In this document: positions 1 to 10,284 of the stretch, piece by piece
Numbering within the stretch: the stretch's first letter is position 1
Layout: every line of letters starts with the position of its first letter
DNA from: Variovorax sp.
GTDB taxonomy: Bacteria > Pseudomonadota > Gammaproteobacteria > Burkholderiales > Burkholderiaceae_C
Direction of reading: 5' to 3'
Length of the DNA: 35,181 bases
Assembly: GCA_004210915.1 (NCBI GenBank)
Contig: SEGS01000055.1
Coordinates: forward strand, 1-35,181
Position numbers and translations under genes: made by a program
Notes under the pieces: model-generated
Databases searched by the model: none
Told to the model about the DNA's origin: nothing
What the model saw: the letters and a program-made list of their open reading frames with translations, nothing else

Positions 1-1617
1 GCTCACCGCATGGCGCTCCATGTACTCCGACATGTCGAAGCGGATCAGCTCGATGCCCATGATGTAGGCGAGCTGCTTGGCCGCTTCGGTCTTGCCGACG
101 CCGGTCGGGCCGCTGAACAAGAACGAGCCGATTGGCTTGTCCGCACGGCCGAGGCCCGAGCGCGCCATCTTGACCGCAGAGGCCAGCACTTCGAGTGCCT
201 TGTCCTGGCCGAACACGACGCTCTTGAGATCGCGCTCGATGGTTTGCAGCTTGCCGCGGTCGTCGTTGCTGACGTTGGCCGGGGGAATGCGCGCGATCTT
301 CGCGACGATGTCCTCGACTTCGGTCTTGCTGATGGTCTTCTTGCGCTTGCTCGGCGGCAGGATGCGCTGGGCGGCGCCCGCCTCGTCGATGACGTCGATC
401 GCCTTGTCGGGCAGGTGACGGTCGTTGATGTACTTGGCGCTCAGCTCAGCCGCAGCCTGAAGTGCCGCGACGGCGTATTTCACGCCATGGTGCTCTTCGA
501 AGCGCGACTTCAGGCCCTTGAGAATGTCGACCGTTTCCTGCACTGTCGGCTCGACCACATCGACCTTCTGGAAACGACGCGACAGGGCCGCATCCTTTTC
601 GAAGATGCCGCGGTACTCGGTGAAGGTGGTCGCGCCGATGCACTTGAGCTGGCCACTCGAGAGCGCCGGCTTCAGCAGGTTCGACGCATCCAGCGTCCCG
701 CCTGACGCCGCGCCCGCGCCGATGAGCGTGTGGATCTCGTCAATGAACAGGATCGCGTTCGGCTTGTCCTTGAGCGACTTGAGCACACCCTTGAGGCGCT
801 GCTCGAAATCACCGCGGTACTTGGTGCCGGCCAGCAACGCGCCCATGTCGAGCGAGTACACCTGCGCTTCGGCCAGGATCTCGGGCACGTCGTTTTGCGT
901 GATGCGCCAGGCCAGGCCCTCGGCAATCGCGGTCTTGCCCACGCCGGCCTCACCGACCAGCAGCGGGTTGTTCTTGCGCCGGCGGCACAGGATCTGGATC
1001 GTGCGCTCGACTTCGTAGTCGCGCCCGATCAGCGGATCGATCTTGCCGTCCTTGGCCTGCTGATTGAGGTTGACAGTGAACTGCTCGAGCGGCGAAGCCT
1101 TCTCGTTCTTCTCGCTGCCACCCTCTTCGCCTTCGCCCGACGAAGCGTCGCTGCTGCCCTTGGCAGCTTCGGGCGGGTCGCTCTTCTTGATGCCGTGCGC
1201 AATGAAATTCACCACATCGAGGCGCGTCACACCCTGTTGGTGCAGGTAGTACACGGCGTGCGAATCTTTCTCCCCGAAGATCGCGACCAGCACGTTGGCT
1301 CCTGTCACTTCCTTCTTGCCGTTGCCGGTGGACTGGACGTGCATGATGGCGCGCTGGATCACGCGCTGGAAACCCAGCGTGGGCTGGGTGTCGACATCGT
1401 CGGTACCCGCCACTTGCGGCGTGTTGTCCTTGATGAAGTTGGTGAGCGACGCCCGCAGGTCGTCGACGTTGGCCGAGCAGGCGCGCAGAACTTCTGCGGC
1501 GCTCGGGTTGTCCAGCAAAGCGAGCAGCAAATGCTCCACGGTGATGAACTCGTGGCGCTGTTGCCGGGCCTCGACAAAGGCCATGTGCAAGCTGACTTCC
1601 AGTTCCTGGGCAATCAT
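1..1617 (-). CDS. clpA: ATP-dependent Clp protease ATP-binding subunit ClpA (5' part; C-terminus outside window)
   Basis: AAA+ unfoldase that feeds substrates to the ClpP peptidase in the cytoplasm. The 539 codons present run off the left edge, so roughly 70% of a ~770-residue protein is visible. An N-terminal Clp_N double repeat (about residues 1-145) is followed by an acidic Gly/Ser/Glu-rich linker (about 150-173). The first AAA module has Walker A GEAGVGKT at 222-229 and Walker B ILFIDEIH near 294. The second module has Walker A GPTGVGKT near 501-508. The ATG at 1615-1617 is preceded by AAGGAAAT, a good ribosome site. clpS lies 67 bp upstream on the same strand, the usual adaptor-unfoldase arrangement. 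ClpA, not ClpB, is indicated by the short linker in place of the long coiled-coil middle domain and by linkage to clpS. Confidence 0.96.
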   Translation of the reverse strand, partial: MIAQELEVSLHMAFVEARQQRHEFITVEHLLLALLDNPSAAEVLRACSANVDDLRASLTNFIKDNTPQVAGTDDVDTQPTLGFQRVIQRAIMHVQSTGNGKKEVTGANVLVAIFGEKDSHAVYYLHQQGVTRLDVVNFIAHGIKKSDPPEAAKGSSDASSGEGEEGGSEKNEKASPLEQFTVNLNQQAKDGKIDPLIGRDYEVERTIQILCRRRKNNPLLVGEAGVGKTAIAEGLAWRITQNDVPEILAEAQVYSLDMGALLAGTKYRGDFEQRLKGVLKSLKDKPNAILFIDEIHTLIGAGAASGGTLDASNLLKPALSSGQLKCIGATTFTEYRGIFEKDAALSRRFQKVDVVEPTVQETVDILKGLKSRFEEHHGVKYAVAALQAAAELSAKYINDRHLPDKAIDVIDEAGAAQRILPPSKRKKTISKTEVEDIVAKIARIPPANVSNDDRGKLQTIERDLKSVVFGQDKALEVLASAVKMARSGLGRADKPIGSFLFSGPTGVGKTEAAKQLAYIMGIELIRFDMSEYMERHAVS

Positions 1618-1684
1618 GAGATTTCCTTTTGCCTTGCTGTAAATAAAAACTCAGATGGGTGAGAGATCGCAGATATCAACAGGT

Positions 1685-2044
1685 TCATTCCGCGGGTTCG
1701 CTCACGCACTGCAAAGGATGCCCGGCCTGGTGCGCCGCCTCCATCACCTGATTGACCTTGGTCGCTGCCAGGTCACGCGAATAAACGCCGCAGACCCCCC
1801 GGCCATCCAGGTGGATCTTGAGCATGATCTGCGTGGCCGACTCCCGGTCCTTGCTGAAAAATTCCTGCAGCACGACGATGACGAATTCCATCGGCGTGTA
1901 GTCGTCGTTCAGCATGACGACCTGATACATCTGCGGCGGCGCGGTTTTCAGCGGACGCCGCTCGAGGACGACCGAGTCGCCGTCGTCCCGCCCCGGCTTT
2001 TGCACCGGCGGTGTCTTGGGAGTCGAGGGAATTCTGGTTGCCAT
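1685..2044 (-). CDS. clpS: ATP-dependent Clp protease adaptor ClpS
   Basis: 119-residue adaptor that delivers N-degron substrates to ClpAP. Residues 1-35 are a variable, basic and proline-rich tail. The folded core begins near [19 protein letters not shown]46, D47 and H78 (in KIHLDG) align with E. coli N34, D35 and H66, which form the N-degron pocket. I chose the ATG at 2042-2044 because the frame upstream (to 2197) carries only non-homologous arginine/proline-rich sequence. No clear Shine-Dalgarno is visible. It probably forms an operon with clpA downstream. The 187 bp upstream hold the icd terminator and no other gene. Confidence 0.95.
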   Translation of the reverse strand: MATRIPSTPKTPPVQKPGRDDGDSVVLERRPLKTAPPQMYQVVMLNDDYTPMEFVIVVLQEFFSKDRESATQIMLKIHLDGRGVCGVYSRDLAATKVNQVMEAAHQAGHPLQCVSEPAE

Positions 2045-2154
2045 GAAAAATGATTCTATAGAGCGTGCAAGCGCCATGCCGGCATGAGAGGAATTGGTGG
2101 CGGCCGGCCGACAATCAAGTCTTCCCGGATGTGAACCACGCCACGGAGCGCATG

Positions 2155-2186
2155 AAAAAACCGCCGGAACCCGAGGGCGCGGCGGT
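2155..2186 (-). terminator. Rho-independent terminator of icd
   Basis: Read on the minus strand, ACCGCCG (2186-2180) pairs perfectly with CGGCGGT (2166-2160) across a 13-nt loop and runs into a six-T tract (2160-2155). It lies 45 nt past the icd stop and separates icd from clpS-clpA. Confidence 0.85.
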
Positions 2187-2231
2187 CTTCGAATCAAACG
2201 CGGGATCCGCGCGCGGCGCGGCGACCCGACC

Positions 2232-3491
2232 TCACATCTGGTCGATCATCACCTGGCCGAATCCCGAGCAGCTCACCTGGGTGGCGCCTTCCATCAGCCG
2301 GGCAAAGTCGTAGGTGACCTTCTTGCTGGCGATGGACTTTTCCATGGCGCTGATGATCAGGTCGGCCGCCTCGGTCCACCCCATGTGGCGCAGCATCATT
2401 TCGGCCGAGAGGATTTCCGAACCGGGGTTCACGTAGTCCTTGCCGGCGTACTTGGGCGCGGTGCCGTGGGTCGCCTCGAACATCGCCACCGTGTCGCTCA
2501 GGTTCGCGCCGGGCGCGATGCCGATGCCGCCGACCTGCGCCGCGAGCGCATCCGAGACGTAGTCGCCGTTCAGGTTGAGCGTCGCGATCACGCTGTACTC
2601 GGCCGGGCGCAGCAGGATCTGCTGCAGGAAGGCGTCGGCAATGCTGTCCTTGACCGTGATGTCCTTGCCCGTCTTGGGGTTCTTGAACTTCATCCACGGA
2701 CCGCCGTCGATTAGCTCCGCGCCGAATTCCTTGGCCGCCAGCGCGTAGCCCCAATCGCGGAAGCCGCCCTCGGTGAACTTCATGATGTTGCCCTTGTGCA
2801 CAAGCGTGACGCTGGGCTTGTCGTTGTCGATGGCGTACTGAAAGGCCTTGCGCACCAGCCGTTCCGTGCCCTCGATCGACACCGGCTTGACGCCGATGCC
2901 CGAGGTCTCGGGAAAACGGATCTTCTTGACGCCCATTTCCTCCTGCAGGAACTTGATCAGCTTCTTCGCCTTGTCGCTTTGGGCTTCGAACTCGATGCCG
3001 GCGTAGATGTCTTCGGAGTTCTCGCGGAAGATGACCATGTTGGTCTTTTCCGGCGCCTTCACGGGGCTGGGCACGCCCTTGAAGTACTGGATCGGGCGCA
3101 GGCACACGTAAAGATCGAGCTCCTGGCGCAGCGCCACGTTGAGCGAGCGGATGCCGCCACCCACCGGCGTGGTCAGCGGGCCCTTGATCGACACCACGCA
3201 ATCGCGAACGGCGTGCAGCGTCTCCTCGGGCAGCCAGACATCGGGGCCGTAGACGCGGGTCGCCTTCTCGCCGGCGTACACCTCCATCCACTGAATCTTT
3301 TTCTTGCCGCCGTAGGCCTTGGCCACGGCCGCGTCCACCACCTTGAGCATCACGGGCGTGATGTCGAGCCCCGTGCCATCGCCCTCGATGAACGGAATGA
3401 TCGGTTGGTCCGGCACGTTGAGCGAGTTGTCGGCATTGACCGTGATCTTCTGGCCTTCGGTTGGAACCTGGATGTGCTGGTAGGTGGACAT
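2232..3491 (-). CDS. icd: NADP-dependent isocitrate dehydrogenase
   Basis: TCA-cycle enzyme that oxidatively decarboxylates isocitrate to 2-oxoglutarate. At 419 residues it matches E. coli Icd (416) almost co-linearly, with an offset of about three. The substrate serine is S116 in [13 protein letters not shown], with N118, R122, R132 and R156. This serine is the one phosphorylated by AceK in enteric bacteria. NADP specificity is shown by K347, Y348 and V354 (in [18 protein letters not shown]) and Y394/R398 (in TYDFARLM), which correspond to E. coli K344, Y345, V351, Y391 and R395. The start ATG is at 3489-3491, with GGAG 11 nt upstream. It is transcribed alone, with its own terminator, and is divergent from the DUF192 gene across 126 bp. 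Confidence 0.97.
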   Translation of the reverse strand: MSTYQHIQVPTEGQKITVNADNSLNVPDQPIIPFIEGDGTGLDITPVMLKVVDAAVAKAYGGKKKIQWMEVYAGEKATRVYGPDVWLPEETLHAVRDCVVSIKGPLTTPVGGGIRSLNVALRQELDLYVCLRPIQYFKGVPSPVKAPEKTNMVIFRENSEDIYAGIEFEAQSDKAKKLIKFLQEEMGVKKIRFPETSGIGVKPVSIEGTERLVRKAFQYAIDNDKPSVTLVHKGNIMKFTEGGFRDWGYALAAKEFGAELIDGGPWMKFKNPKTGKDITVKDSIADAFLQQILLRPAEYSVIATLNLNGDYVSDALAAQVGGIGIAPGANLSDTVAMFEATHGTAPKYAGKDYVNPGSEILSAEMMLRHMGWTEAADLIISAMEKSIASKKVTYDFARLMEGATQVSCSGFGQVMIDQM

Positions 3492-3617
3492 GGGGGAAAG
3501 GACTCCGCAGAGGGTGACGTGAAGGCCGGCATTATCAATCGGCTGCCCGCCACCCGCCGCCGGGCGTGCCTTCCCCGAATCGGACGAAAATCAGCGCTTT
3601 CGAAAATCCCCATCCCC

Positions 3618-4079
3618 ATGCCGCTGACCCCGCGCTTCCTTGCCCTCGTCGCCTTCTGCCTGTCGCTGTTTCATCCGGCATGGGCCCAGTCGCCTCAGCT
3701 TGACCTGCAGCGGGTCAAGCTCACGGCGGGCATGTACCAGATCGATGCGCAGGTGGCGCAGACGCCGCTGCAGCGGCAGGTGGGCCTGATGTTCCGCAAG
3801 GAAATGCCGCAGGCCGAAGGCATGCTGTTCATCTTCGAGCAGCCGACCGTCCAGTGCTTCTGGATGAAGAACACCTTGCTGCCGCTGACCGCGGCGTTCG
3901 TAGCGGACGACGGGCGCATCGTCAATCTGGTCGACATGCAGCCGCTGTCGGAGCAATCGCATTGCTCCGAGGAGCCGGTGCGCTACGTTCTCGAGATGAA
4001 CCAGGGCTGGTTCGCGAAGAAGAACATCCGCAAGGGGGCCCGACTCGGTGGCGCGGTGTTCGCCGCGGCGCCCCGCTGA
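3618..4079 (+). CDS. Secreted DUF192 family protein
   Basis: 153-residue exported protein. A short N-terminal basic/hydrophobic stretch (MPLTPRFLALVAFCLSLF) ending in HPAWAQ looks like a Sec signal peptide with cleavage near residue 24. The rest is a DUF192 domain with the family features GLMFRKEMP, GMLFIFE and the CFWMKNT motif. The biochemical function of this family is not established. The ATG at 3618 was chosen because longer upstream reading in the frame is antisense to icd. It is followed by a bidirectional terminator shared with convergent sodB. Confidence 0.88.
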   Translation: MPLTPRFLALVAFCLSLFHPAWAQSPQLDLQRVKLTAGMYQIDAQVAQTPLQRQVGLMFRKEMPQAEGMLFIFEQPTVQCFWMKNTLLPLTAAFVADDGRIVNLVDMQPLSEQSHCSEEPVRYVLEMNQGWFAKKNIRKGARLGGAVFAAAPR

Positions 4080-4136
4080 TCGCGCCGCGCCGCACCGACC
4101 CGTCCGAACTGTCCGACCCGATTCGATTCGTCCATG

Positions 4137-4161
4137 AAAAAAGCCGACCCATGGGTCGGCT
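4137..4161 (-). terminator. Terminator between DUF192 gene and sodB (probably bidirectional)
   Basis: A perfect 9-bp stem, AGCCGACCC (4142-4150) with GGGTCGGCT (4153-4161), has a two-base loop. On the minus strand it leads into six Ts (4142-4137) just after sodB. On the plus strand it leads into CTTTC after the DUF192 gene, so it could serve both convergent genes. Confidence 0.85.
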
Positions 4162-4182
4162 CTTTCATTCAGGGACGCGAAC

Positions 4183-4764
4183 TCAGGCGAAGTTCTTGGC
4201 CGCGAAGTCCCAGTTGACCAGTTTGGCCAGGAAGGTCTCGACGAACTTCGGGCGCAGGTTGCGGTAGTCGATGTAGTAGGCGTGCTCCCAGACGTCGATG
4301 GTCAGCAGCGCCTTGTCTTCGGTGGTCAGCGGCGTGCCCGCGGCGCCGGTGTTGACGATGTCGACCGAGCCGTCAGGTTTCTTCACCAGCCAGGTCCAGC
4401 CCGAACCGAAGTTGCCTACCGCCGACTTCGTGAACGCTTCCTTGAAGGCGTCGTAGCTGCCCCACTTGGCATCGATCGCCTGGGCCAGCGCGCCGGTCGG
4501 GGCGCCGCCGCCTTGCGGCTTCATGCAGTTCCAGAAGAAGGTGTGGTTCCAGATCTGGGCCGAGTTGTTGTAGATCCCGCCCGTCGACTTCTTGATGATT
4601 TCTTCCAGCGTGAGCGACTCGAACTCGGTGCCCTTTTGAAGGTTGTTCAGGTTCACGACGTAAGCGTTGTGGTGCTTGCCGTAGTGGTACTCGAGCGTCT
4701 CTTTCGAATACTCGGGCGCCAGGGCGTCCAGGGCGTACGGCAGGGGAGGCAGGACGTGTTCCAT
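4183..4764 (-). CDS. sodB: Superoxide dismutase (Fe type)
   Basis: 193-residue cytoplasmic superoxide dismutase. The four metal ligands are H27, H74 (in QIWNHTFFW), D157 and H161 (in [13 protein letters not shown]), exactly the spacing of E. coli SodB. Q70 just before the second histidine is the Fe-type outer-sphere glutamine, so iron rather than manganese is predicted. I chose the ATG at 4762-4764 ([15 protein letters not shown]) because that is where the family begins and a GAGAG-rich leader precedes it. An ATG 36 nt upstream would add an unconserved extension. The xseA stop lies 48 bp upstream on the same strand, so the two may be co-transcribed. Confidence 0.96.
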   Translation of the reverse strand: MEHVLPPLPYALDALAPEYSKETLEYHYGKHHNAYVVNLNNLQKGTEFESLTLEEIIKKSTGGIYNNSAQIWNHTFFWNCMKPQGGGAPTGALAQAIDAKWGSYDAFKEAFTKSAVGNFGSGWTWLVKKPDGSVDIVNTGAAGTPLTTEDKALLTIDVWEHAYYIDYRNLRPKFVETFLAKLVNWDFAAKNFA

Positions 4765-4812
4765 TTTTTTCTCTCGTGGGTTGGTTGGGGAATGGGTCAT
4801 TCTAGAAAGTAA

Positions 4813-6126
4813 TCATGGCGGGGGCATCGGACGCTCGGCCTTGGCCCCGGCTGGCACCACGGTCAGATCGACGCTGCCGTCCGCCAGGCGCGCCGACACC
4901 GCGTCGCCCGGCGCCAGTTGCGCCGCCTGAGTGACCGCGCGTCCTTGTGCGTCGGTCAGCCACGCATAGCCGCGCTGCAGCACCAGCGCCGGATCGAGCA
5001 GTTGCAGGCGCGTGCCGGTGCGTTCCAGCCGTTCGCACTGGCGCACCAGCGCGCGCTCGAACTTCAGGGGCAGCTCGGCCTCCCGCGCTTGGTGGGCTTG
5101 GGCAAGGCGCTCCGTTTTCGCGAGCACCGCGTAGTGCAGGCGCTGTGCATGGTGCGAGAGCCGCAGCCGCTGGCGCGCCACCAGGCCCGACGGGCGCCCG
5201 AGTCGCCCGCCGGCCAGGTCGAGCCGTTGGCCCAGCGCATCGACGCGGGCCGAGAGGCCGTCCTGCAGCCGTTCTTCGATCAGGTCGAGCGCGCCCAGCC
5301 ACAGGTCGCGCGGCGCGCTGACCAGTTCTGCAGCGGCCGTCGGCGTGGGCGCACGCAGGTCGGCGCAGAAATCGGCGATGGTGAAGTCGGTCTCGTGCCC
5401 GACGCCGCTCACCACCGGCACCGGACTCTCTGCAATCGTGCGGCCTAGCGTTTCGTCGTTGAAGGCCCAGAGGTCTTCGATCGACCCTCCGCCGCGCACC
5501 AGCAGGATCACGTCGACCTGGGGTACCAGCAGGTACAACGCGCGCAATGCGGCTACCAGCTCGCCCGGCGCGGCAGCGCCCTGCACCGCCGCCGGCGCGA
5601 GCACCACCGGGATGTGCGGAACACGGCGGCGCAGGGCCGTCACCACGTCGTGCAATGCCGCAGCGCCGAGCGAAGTGACCAGACCGATGCGGCGCGGCAT
5701 GGTCGGCAAGGGCCGTTTGCGCGCGGCATCGAACAACCCTTCGGCCTCGAGTCGCGCCTTGCGCTGGAGGAACTGCTCGAACAAGGCGCCCTGCCCGGCC
5801 CGGCGCAGGCTCTCGACCACCAGTTGCAGGTCGCCGCGCGGCTCGTACACCGCGACGCGACCGCGCACCTCGACCTGGTCGCCATCGCGGGGGGAAAAAT
5901 CCAGCAGCCCGGCGGCGCGCCGGAACATCGCGCAACGCAGCTGGCCGCTCTCGTCCTTCAACGCGAAGTAGCAGTGACCGCTGGCCGCGCGCGAAAAACC
6001 GGAGATTTCACCCCGCACAGTGACGGGGTTGAAGCGCGCCTCGAGCGTGTCGGCGATCGCATGGCACAAGGCACCGACGGCCCAGACGCGCGGCCCGGCG
6101 GACGGCAGCGGAAGACCCGCGCTCAT
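4813..6126 (-). CDS. xseA: Exodeoxyribonuclease VII large subunit
   Basis: 437-residue catalytic subunit of exonuclease VII, which degrades single-stranded DNA from either end together with XseB. Residues 10-108 form the OB-fold tRNA_anti-like domain (VWAVGALCHAIADTLEARF ... QLVVESL). The catalytic region carries RRIGLVTSLGAAALHDVV (145-162), RGGGSIEDLWAFNDE (211-225) and GVGHETDFTIAD (241-252), followed by a long helical C-terminal part. The start chosen is the ATG at 6124-6126 (MSAGLPLPSAGPRVWAVG), because the frame upstream is unconserved. xseB is not in the window. sodB follows 48 bp downstream. Confidence 0.95.
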   Translation of the reverse strand: MSAGLPLPSAGPRVWAVGALCHAIADTLEARFNPVTVRGEISGFSRAASGHCYFALKDESGQLRCAMFRRAAGLLDFSPRDGDQVEVRGRVAVYEPRGDLQLVVESLRRAGQGALFEQFLQRKARLEAEGLFDAARKRPLPTMPRRIGLVTSLGAAALHDVVTALRRRVPHIPVVLAPAAVQGAAAPGELVAALRALYLLVPQVDVILLVRGGGSIEDLWAFNDETLGRTIAESPVPVVSGVGHETDFTIADFCADLRAPTPTAAAELVSAPRDLWLGALDLIEERLQDGLSARVDALGQRLDLAGGRLGRPSGLVARQRLRLSHHAQRLHYAVLAKTERLAQAHQAREAELPLKFERALVRQCERLERTGTRLQLLDPALVLQRGYAWLTDAQGRAVTQAAQLAPGDAVSARLADGSVDLTVVPAGAKAERPMPPP

Positions 6127-6332
6127 GGCTTCGCAGCCCCGTGGCGGGCCGCGACTCGTCCACATCGGCCGTTCGCGGGCAGCCGGCGCACCGGCCACCC
6201 GCAGCAGAAGCACAGGTTCTCGTGCAAGTTGTTGATCTGAATGAAGAAATGCCTGCTCAAAATTCAATCGATCCAATGGAAGCCACAGCCCGTGCGGGCC
6301 CGGCACAGTTGCCCCGCCAGTTAGTCACAAAG

Positions 6333-6341
6333 TTATCCACA
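6333..6341 (+). promoter_or_regulatory. DnaA-box-like site (consensus)
   Basis: TTATCCACA matches the DnaA 9-mer consensus exactly. It is overlapped by a 13-bp palindrome, CACAGA-A-TCTGTG, at 6338-6350. Whether DnaA binds here is not known. A single 9-mer can occur by chance, but a second one lies 54 bp away in inverted orientation. Confidence 0.45.
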
Positions 6342-6395
6342 GAATCTGTGCGCGAACACCTACAGGCGGTTTACCCGAAATTACGCGCGGCGCGC

Positions 6396-6404
6396 AGTGG
6401 ATAA
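6396..6404 (-). promoter_or_regulatory. DnaA-box-like site (one mismatch)
   Basis: On the minus strand this reads TTATCCACT, eight of nine matching the DnaA consensus. It lies 38 bp before the exbB start and is inverted relative to the box at 6333. Confidence 0.3.
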
Positions 6405-6430
6405 TCCGCCGATTTGCAGTCTTCGAGGCC

Positions 6431-6436
6431 GGAGGA
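6431..6436 (+). promoter_or_regulatory. Ribosome binding site that fixes the TTG start of exbB
   Basis: GGAGGA, a near-perfect Shine-Dalgarno, sits five bases before the TTG at 6442-6444. The alternative GTG at 6397 has no such site. Confidence 0.75.
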
Positions 6437-6441
6437 ATTCT

Positions 6442-7074
6442 TTGTTTTCCATCATAGTTGCAGCGGGTTGGCCGATCTGGCCGCTCATCGCCTGTTCCAT
6501 CATTGCGCTGGCTTTGGTGATCGAACGTTTCGTCAGTCTCAAGACAGCCAACGTGTTTCCGCCCAAGTTGCTCGATGAAGCGATCACGGTATCGCAAACA
6601 CATGTGCCCGGGCCCGACGTTGTGACCAAGTTGGAGGGCAATTCGTCGCTCGGCCAGGTGCTGGCGGCCGGCTTTCGCGCGCTCAACGCCAACCCACGGT
6701 GCACCGAAGAAGATCTTCGCGCAGCGATGGAGGCCGCGGGTCGCACCGTTGCACACCGCCTGGAGCGCTACCTGCCGGCGATCGCGACCATTGCCTCGGC
6801 CGCACCGCTGCTCGGCTTGCTCGGCACGGTGATCGGGATGATCGAGATCTTTGGCGCCCAGGGCCCGTCGAGCGGCGCTGCGGGCAGCGGCAACCCGGCA
6901 CAGCTGGCGCACGGTATTTCGATCGCGCTCTACAACACCGCCTTCGGCTTGATCGTTGCGATCCCGGCGCTGATGTTCTGGCGCTATTTCCGCACACGCG
7001 TCGACGAATATCTGCTGAACCTCGAACTGGCCGGCGAGCGTTTCGCGCGCCACCTGAACAACCTGCGCCGATGA
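6442..7074 (+). CDS. exbB: MotA/TolQ/ExbB proton channel family protein
   Basis: 210-residue inner-membrane subunit of an ExbB-ExbD proton-motive-force motor that would energise TonB-type outer-membrane transport. It has the TolQ/ExbB topology: TM1 at about 10-30 ([20 protein letters not shown]), a cytoplasmic loop (about 31-112), TM2 at about 113-137 ([19 protein letters not shown]) and TM3 at about 160-182 ([20 protein letters not shown]). The TTG start at 6442 is chosen because GGAGGA lies five bases upstream and the protein then begins [14 protein letters not shown]. The stop overlaps the exbD start (ATGA at 7071-7074). No tonB gene lies nearby. A TolQ-like role cannot be excluded from sequence alone. 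Confidence 0.9.
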   Translation: MFSIIVAAGWPIWPLIACSIIALALVIERFVSLKTANVFPPKLLDEAITVSQTHVPGPDVVTKLEGNSSLGQVLAAGFRALNANPRCTEEDLRAAMEAAGRTVAHRLERYLPAIATIASAAPLLGLLGTVIGMIEIFGAQGPSSGAAGSGNPAQLAHGISIALYNTAFGLIVAIPALMFWRYFRTRVDEYLLNLELAGERFARHLNNLRR

Positions 7075-7508
7075 GCCGCGCCCGCATGCACTTCCGGCAC
7101 GGCGCGCGCGACGAGCCGGAAATCAACCTGATTCCGTTCATCGACATCCTGTTGGTCGTGCTGATCTTCATGGTGCTGTCGACCACCTACAGCAAGTTCA
7201 CCGAGATGCAAGTGCGCCTGCCGGTGGCCGATGCCGAGGCGCAGCGCAACATGCCCAGGGAAGTGATCGTCGCCGTCTCGGCCGACGGGCGGTATTCGAT
7301 CCGCAACAGCGTGCTGCCCGATCGCAGCGTCGAGAGCGTGGCGGCGGCGCTCGGTGCGGCGTCGAGCGGGCCCGACAGCATCGTCATCATCAGCGCGGAC
7401 GCGAGCAGCCCGCACCAGGCGGTGATCACCGTCATGGAGGCCGCGCGCCGCGCCGGCCTGACGCAAATTACCTTCGCCACCCAATCCGCCGCGCAGGCGG
7501 GTCGCTGA
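7071..7508 (+). CDS. exbD: Biopolymer transporter ExbD/TolR family protein
   Basis: 145-residue partner of the upstream ExbB-like channel. A short cytoplasmic N-terminus ([19 protein letters not shown]) is followed by one membrane segment at about 20-38 ([19 protein letters not shown]). Its D25 is the conserved proton-carrying aspartate of ExbD/TolR. The remainder is a periplasmic domain. The ATG at 7071 overlaps the exbB stop by four bases, indicating translational coupling. The downstream lpxK start follows after two bases. Confidence 0.93.
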   Translation: MSRARMHFRHGARDEPEINLIPFIDILLVVLIFMVLSTTYSKFTEMQVRLPVADAEAQRNMPREVIVAVSADGRYSIRNSVLPDRSVESVAAALGAASSGPDSIVIISADASSPHQAVITVMEAARRAGLTQITFATQSAAQAGR

Positions 7509-7510
7509 CC

Positions 7511-8503
7511 TTGCCTCCCCTGCAGCAGGCCTGGCTGCAGCGCGGCGCCATGGCGCGCCTGCTGTGGCCCGTGTCGCTGCTGTTCGGCGCGCTGGCCGGT
7601 GCACGGCGCGCGCTCTACCGGCGGGGCTGGAAGAAGACAGAGCGCTTGCCGGTCCCGGTGATCGTGGTCGGCAATGTGATCGCTGGCGGCGCGGGCAAGA
7701 CTCCCGTCGTGATGGCGATCGTGAAGCACCTGCAGGCGCGCGGGCTTCATGTGGGCGTCGTGTCGCGGGGCCATGGACGCCGCACCGCGGACTGCCGCGA
7801 GGTGCTGGCCGACAGCGATCCGCGCGATGTGGGCGATGAACCCGCGCTGATCCACCGCGCCACCGGTGCGCCACTGTTCGTCTCGCGTCGCCGCGTCGAG
7901 GCCGGCCGCGCACTGCTCGCGCGCCATCCGGACACACAGGTGATCGTGAGCGATGACGGATTGCAGCACCTGGCCATGGCGCGCGACATCGAGATCTGCG
8001 TGTTCGACGATCGGGGTGTCGGCAACGGCTGGCTGTTGCCGGCCGGCCCCCTGCGTGAACATTGGCCGCGCGCCTGCGATCTCGTCCTGCACACCGGTGA
8101 CCGCCCGGCCTTTGTAGGACACACCGCGCAGCGCGGCCTTGCGCCGGAGGCCGTGGGCAGCGATGGGCGGCGCATCGCGCTGACGGCCCTCGCCGCCGAA
8201 CCGGTGATGGCGCTCGCCGCCATTGCCCGGCCCGAGGCCTTCTTCCAGATGCTGCGCGAACGCGGACTGACGCTGGCGCAGACGATCGCGTTGCCCGACC
8301 ATGACGATTTCGAGGGCTGGAAGCCGCCGGCCGACACGGGCTTGCACTTGCTGTGCACAGAGAAAGACGCCGTCAAACTGTGGCGCCATGCACCCGATGC
8401 GCTGGCCGTGCCGCTGGTGTTTGTGCCCGAGTCGAGCTTTTTCGCGGCGCTCGATGCGAGGTTGGCAAAGCTATCATCCGCCGATGGATACCAAGCTGCT
8501 TGA
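7511..8503 (+). CDS. lpxK: Tetraacyldisaccharide 4'-kinase
   Basis: 330-residue inner-membrane-associated kinase that phosphorylates the 4' position of the lipid A disaccharide precursor. An N-terminal hydrophobic stretch (about 17-37) serves as membrane anchor. The P-loop is [12 protein letters not shown] (54-65) and the DDGLQH motif (148-153) carries the catalytic acidic residues and histidine of LpxK. The start is taken as the TTG at 7511, two bases after the exbD stop. An ATG at 7550 would shorten the protein by 13 residues and is possible. Its last 20 bases overlap the Trm112-like gene. Confidence 0.93.
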   Translation: MPPLQQAWLQRGAMARLLWPVSLLFGALAGARRALYRRGWKKTERLPVPVIVVGNVIAGGAGKTPVVMAIVKHLQARGLHVGVVSRGHGRRTADCREVLADSDPRDVGDEPALIHRATGAPLFVSRRRVEAGRALLARHPDTQVIVSDDGLQHLAMARDIEICVFDDRGVGNGWLLPAGPLREHWPRACDLVLHTGDRPAFVGHTAQRGLAPEAVGSDGRRIALTALAAEPVMALAAIARPEAFFQMLRERGLTLAQTIALPDHDDFEGWKPPADTGLHLLCTEKDAVKLWRHAPDALAVPLVFVPESSFFAALDARLAKLSSADGYQAA

Positions 8504-8666
8504 ACTGCTCGTCTGCCCCGTCACCAAGGGCCCGCTGACCTGGAACCCGGAGAAGCAGGAACTCGCCTCGCGCAGCGCCCGCCTCGCCTACCCGGTGCGC
8601 GACGGCATCCCGGTACTGCTGGAGAACGAGGCGCGCACGCTCAGCGACGAAGAACTGGGGCTCTGA
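8484..8666 (+). CDS. Trm112/YcaR-like small protein (UPF0434)
   Basis: 60-residue protein of the Trm112-like family. It begins [18 protein letters not shown], with one cysteine of the usual zinc-ribbon pattern at residue 11, and ends with [17 protein letters not shown], the family's characteristic segment. The other zinc-ligand cysteines are absent, as in many bacterial YcaR proteins. The ATG at 8484 lies inside the end of lpxK (20-bp overlap), and kdsB starts one base after the stop. The lpxK-ycaR-kdsB order is widely conserved. The molecular role is unclear; archaeal and eukaryotic relatives activate methyltransferases. Confidence 0.9.
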   Translation: MDTKLLELLVCPVTKGPLTWNPEKQELASRSARLAYPVRDGIPVLLENEARTLSDEELGL

Positions 8667-8667
8667 G

Positions 8668-9432
8668 TTGAGCTTCAGCGTTCTCATTCCCGCCCGACTG
8701 GCATCGGTCCGCCTGCCCGACAAGCCGCTGGCAGACATCGGCGGCATTCCGATGGTGGTGCGCGTGGCGCAGCGCGCGCTGTTGTCGGGTGCCGACCAGG
8801 TGGTGGTGGCGGCCGACGATGCGCGCATCGTCGAGGCCTGCGAGGCGCATGGCATCCGCGCCGTGCTCACTCGCAAGGACCATCCGAGCGGCAGCGATCG
8901 GCTGGCCGAGGCCTGCAGCCTGCTGGGTCTGGCCGACGATGCGATCGTGGTCAATGTGCAGGGCGACGAACCGCTGATCGATCCATCACTGATCGACGCG
9001 GTGGCCGCCACCCTCGCAGCCACGACCGATGCGCCTATGAGCACGGCGGCCCACGCCATCGATTCCGCAGACGAGTTCGCGAACCCGAACGTGGTGAAGA
9101 CCGTGCTCGACGCGCGTGGCCATGCGCTCTATTTCAGTCGCGCCCCGATCCCGTGGTGGCGCGACGGTTTCGCGCAGGGCGATTCGCGCATGCTGCCCGA
9201 TGCGCCGCCGCCGCTGCGCCACATCGGTATCTACGGCTATCGCGCAGGCTTCGTGCGGCAGTTTCCACTGCTGACGCCGGCGCCGATCGAAAAGACCGAG
9301 GCACTGGAGCAGTTGCGCGTGCTGTGGCACGGCCATCGCATCGCCGTGCACGTGAGCGCGCACGCGCCCGGCCCGGGCGTGGACACGCCGGAAGACCTGG
9401 CGCGAGTGCGCGCGCTGATCGCTGCCGGCTGA
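8668..9432 (+). CDS. kdsB: 3-deoxy-manno-octulosonate cytidylyltransferase
   Basis: 254-residue cytoplasmic enzyme that activates Kdo as CMP-Kdo for lipopolysaccharide inner-core synthesis. The nucleotidyltransferase fold starts with [17 protein letters not shown], including the Arg/Lys nucleotide-binding signature. VQGDEPLID near 99-107 supplies the metal-binding aspartate. HIGIYGYR and [10 protein letters not shown] are family motifs. The start is a TTG at 8668-8670, one base after the preceding stop. No in-frame ATG lies early enough to preserve the N-terminal strand. It pairs functionally with lpxK two genes upstream in LPS synthesis. Confidence 0.95.
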   Translation: MSFSVLIPARLASVRLPDKPLADIGGIPMVVRVAQRALLSGADQVVVAADDARIVEACEAHGIRAVLTRKDHPSGSDRLAEACSLLGLADDAIVVNVQGDEPLIDPSLIDAVAATLAATTDAPMSTAAHAIDSADEFANPNVVKTVLDARGHALYFSRAPIPWWRDGFAQGDSRMLPDAPPPLRHIGIYGYRAGFVRQFPLLTPAPIEKTEALEQLRVLWHGHRIAVHVSAHAPGPGVDTPEDLARVRALIAAG

Positions 9433-10251
<819 letters not shown>

Positions 10252-10284
10252 GTAACTGCGGGCCGCTTGGCCGCAATAAGCAGA

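Larger units (their letters stand above)
6127..6441. other. 315-bp gene-free region between divergent xseA and exbB
   Basis: No convincing gene is present. An 87-codon plus-strand frame ending at 6404 has no recognisable family or ribosome site. The region must hold promoters for xseA (minus) and the exbB run (plus). It contains a consensus DnaA box (6333-6341), a near-consensus box in opposite orientation (6396-6404) and a small palindrome, CACAGA-A-TCTGTG (6338-6350), overlapping the first box. Confidence 0.7.

Noticed and set aside
6141..6404. 87-codon plus-strand frame between xseA and exbB
   Set aside because: It has no recognisable motif and no Shine-Dalgarno, overlaps the xseA N-terminal region and ends inside the exbB leader.
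6333..6404. Replication origin at the DnaA-like boxes
   Set aside because: There are only two boxes, no AT-rich unwinding region, and no dnaA/dnaN/parAB nearby.
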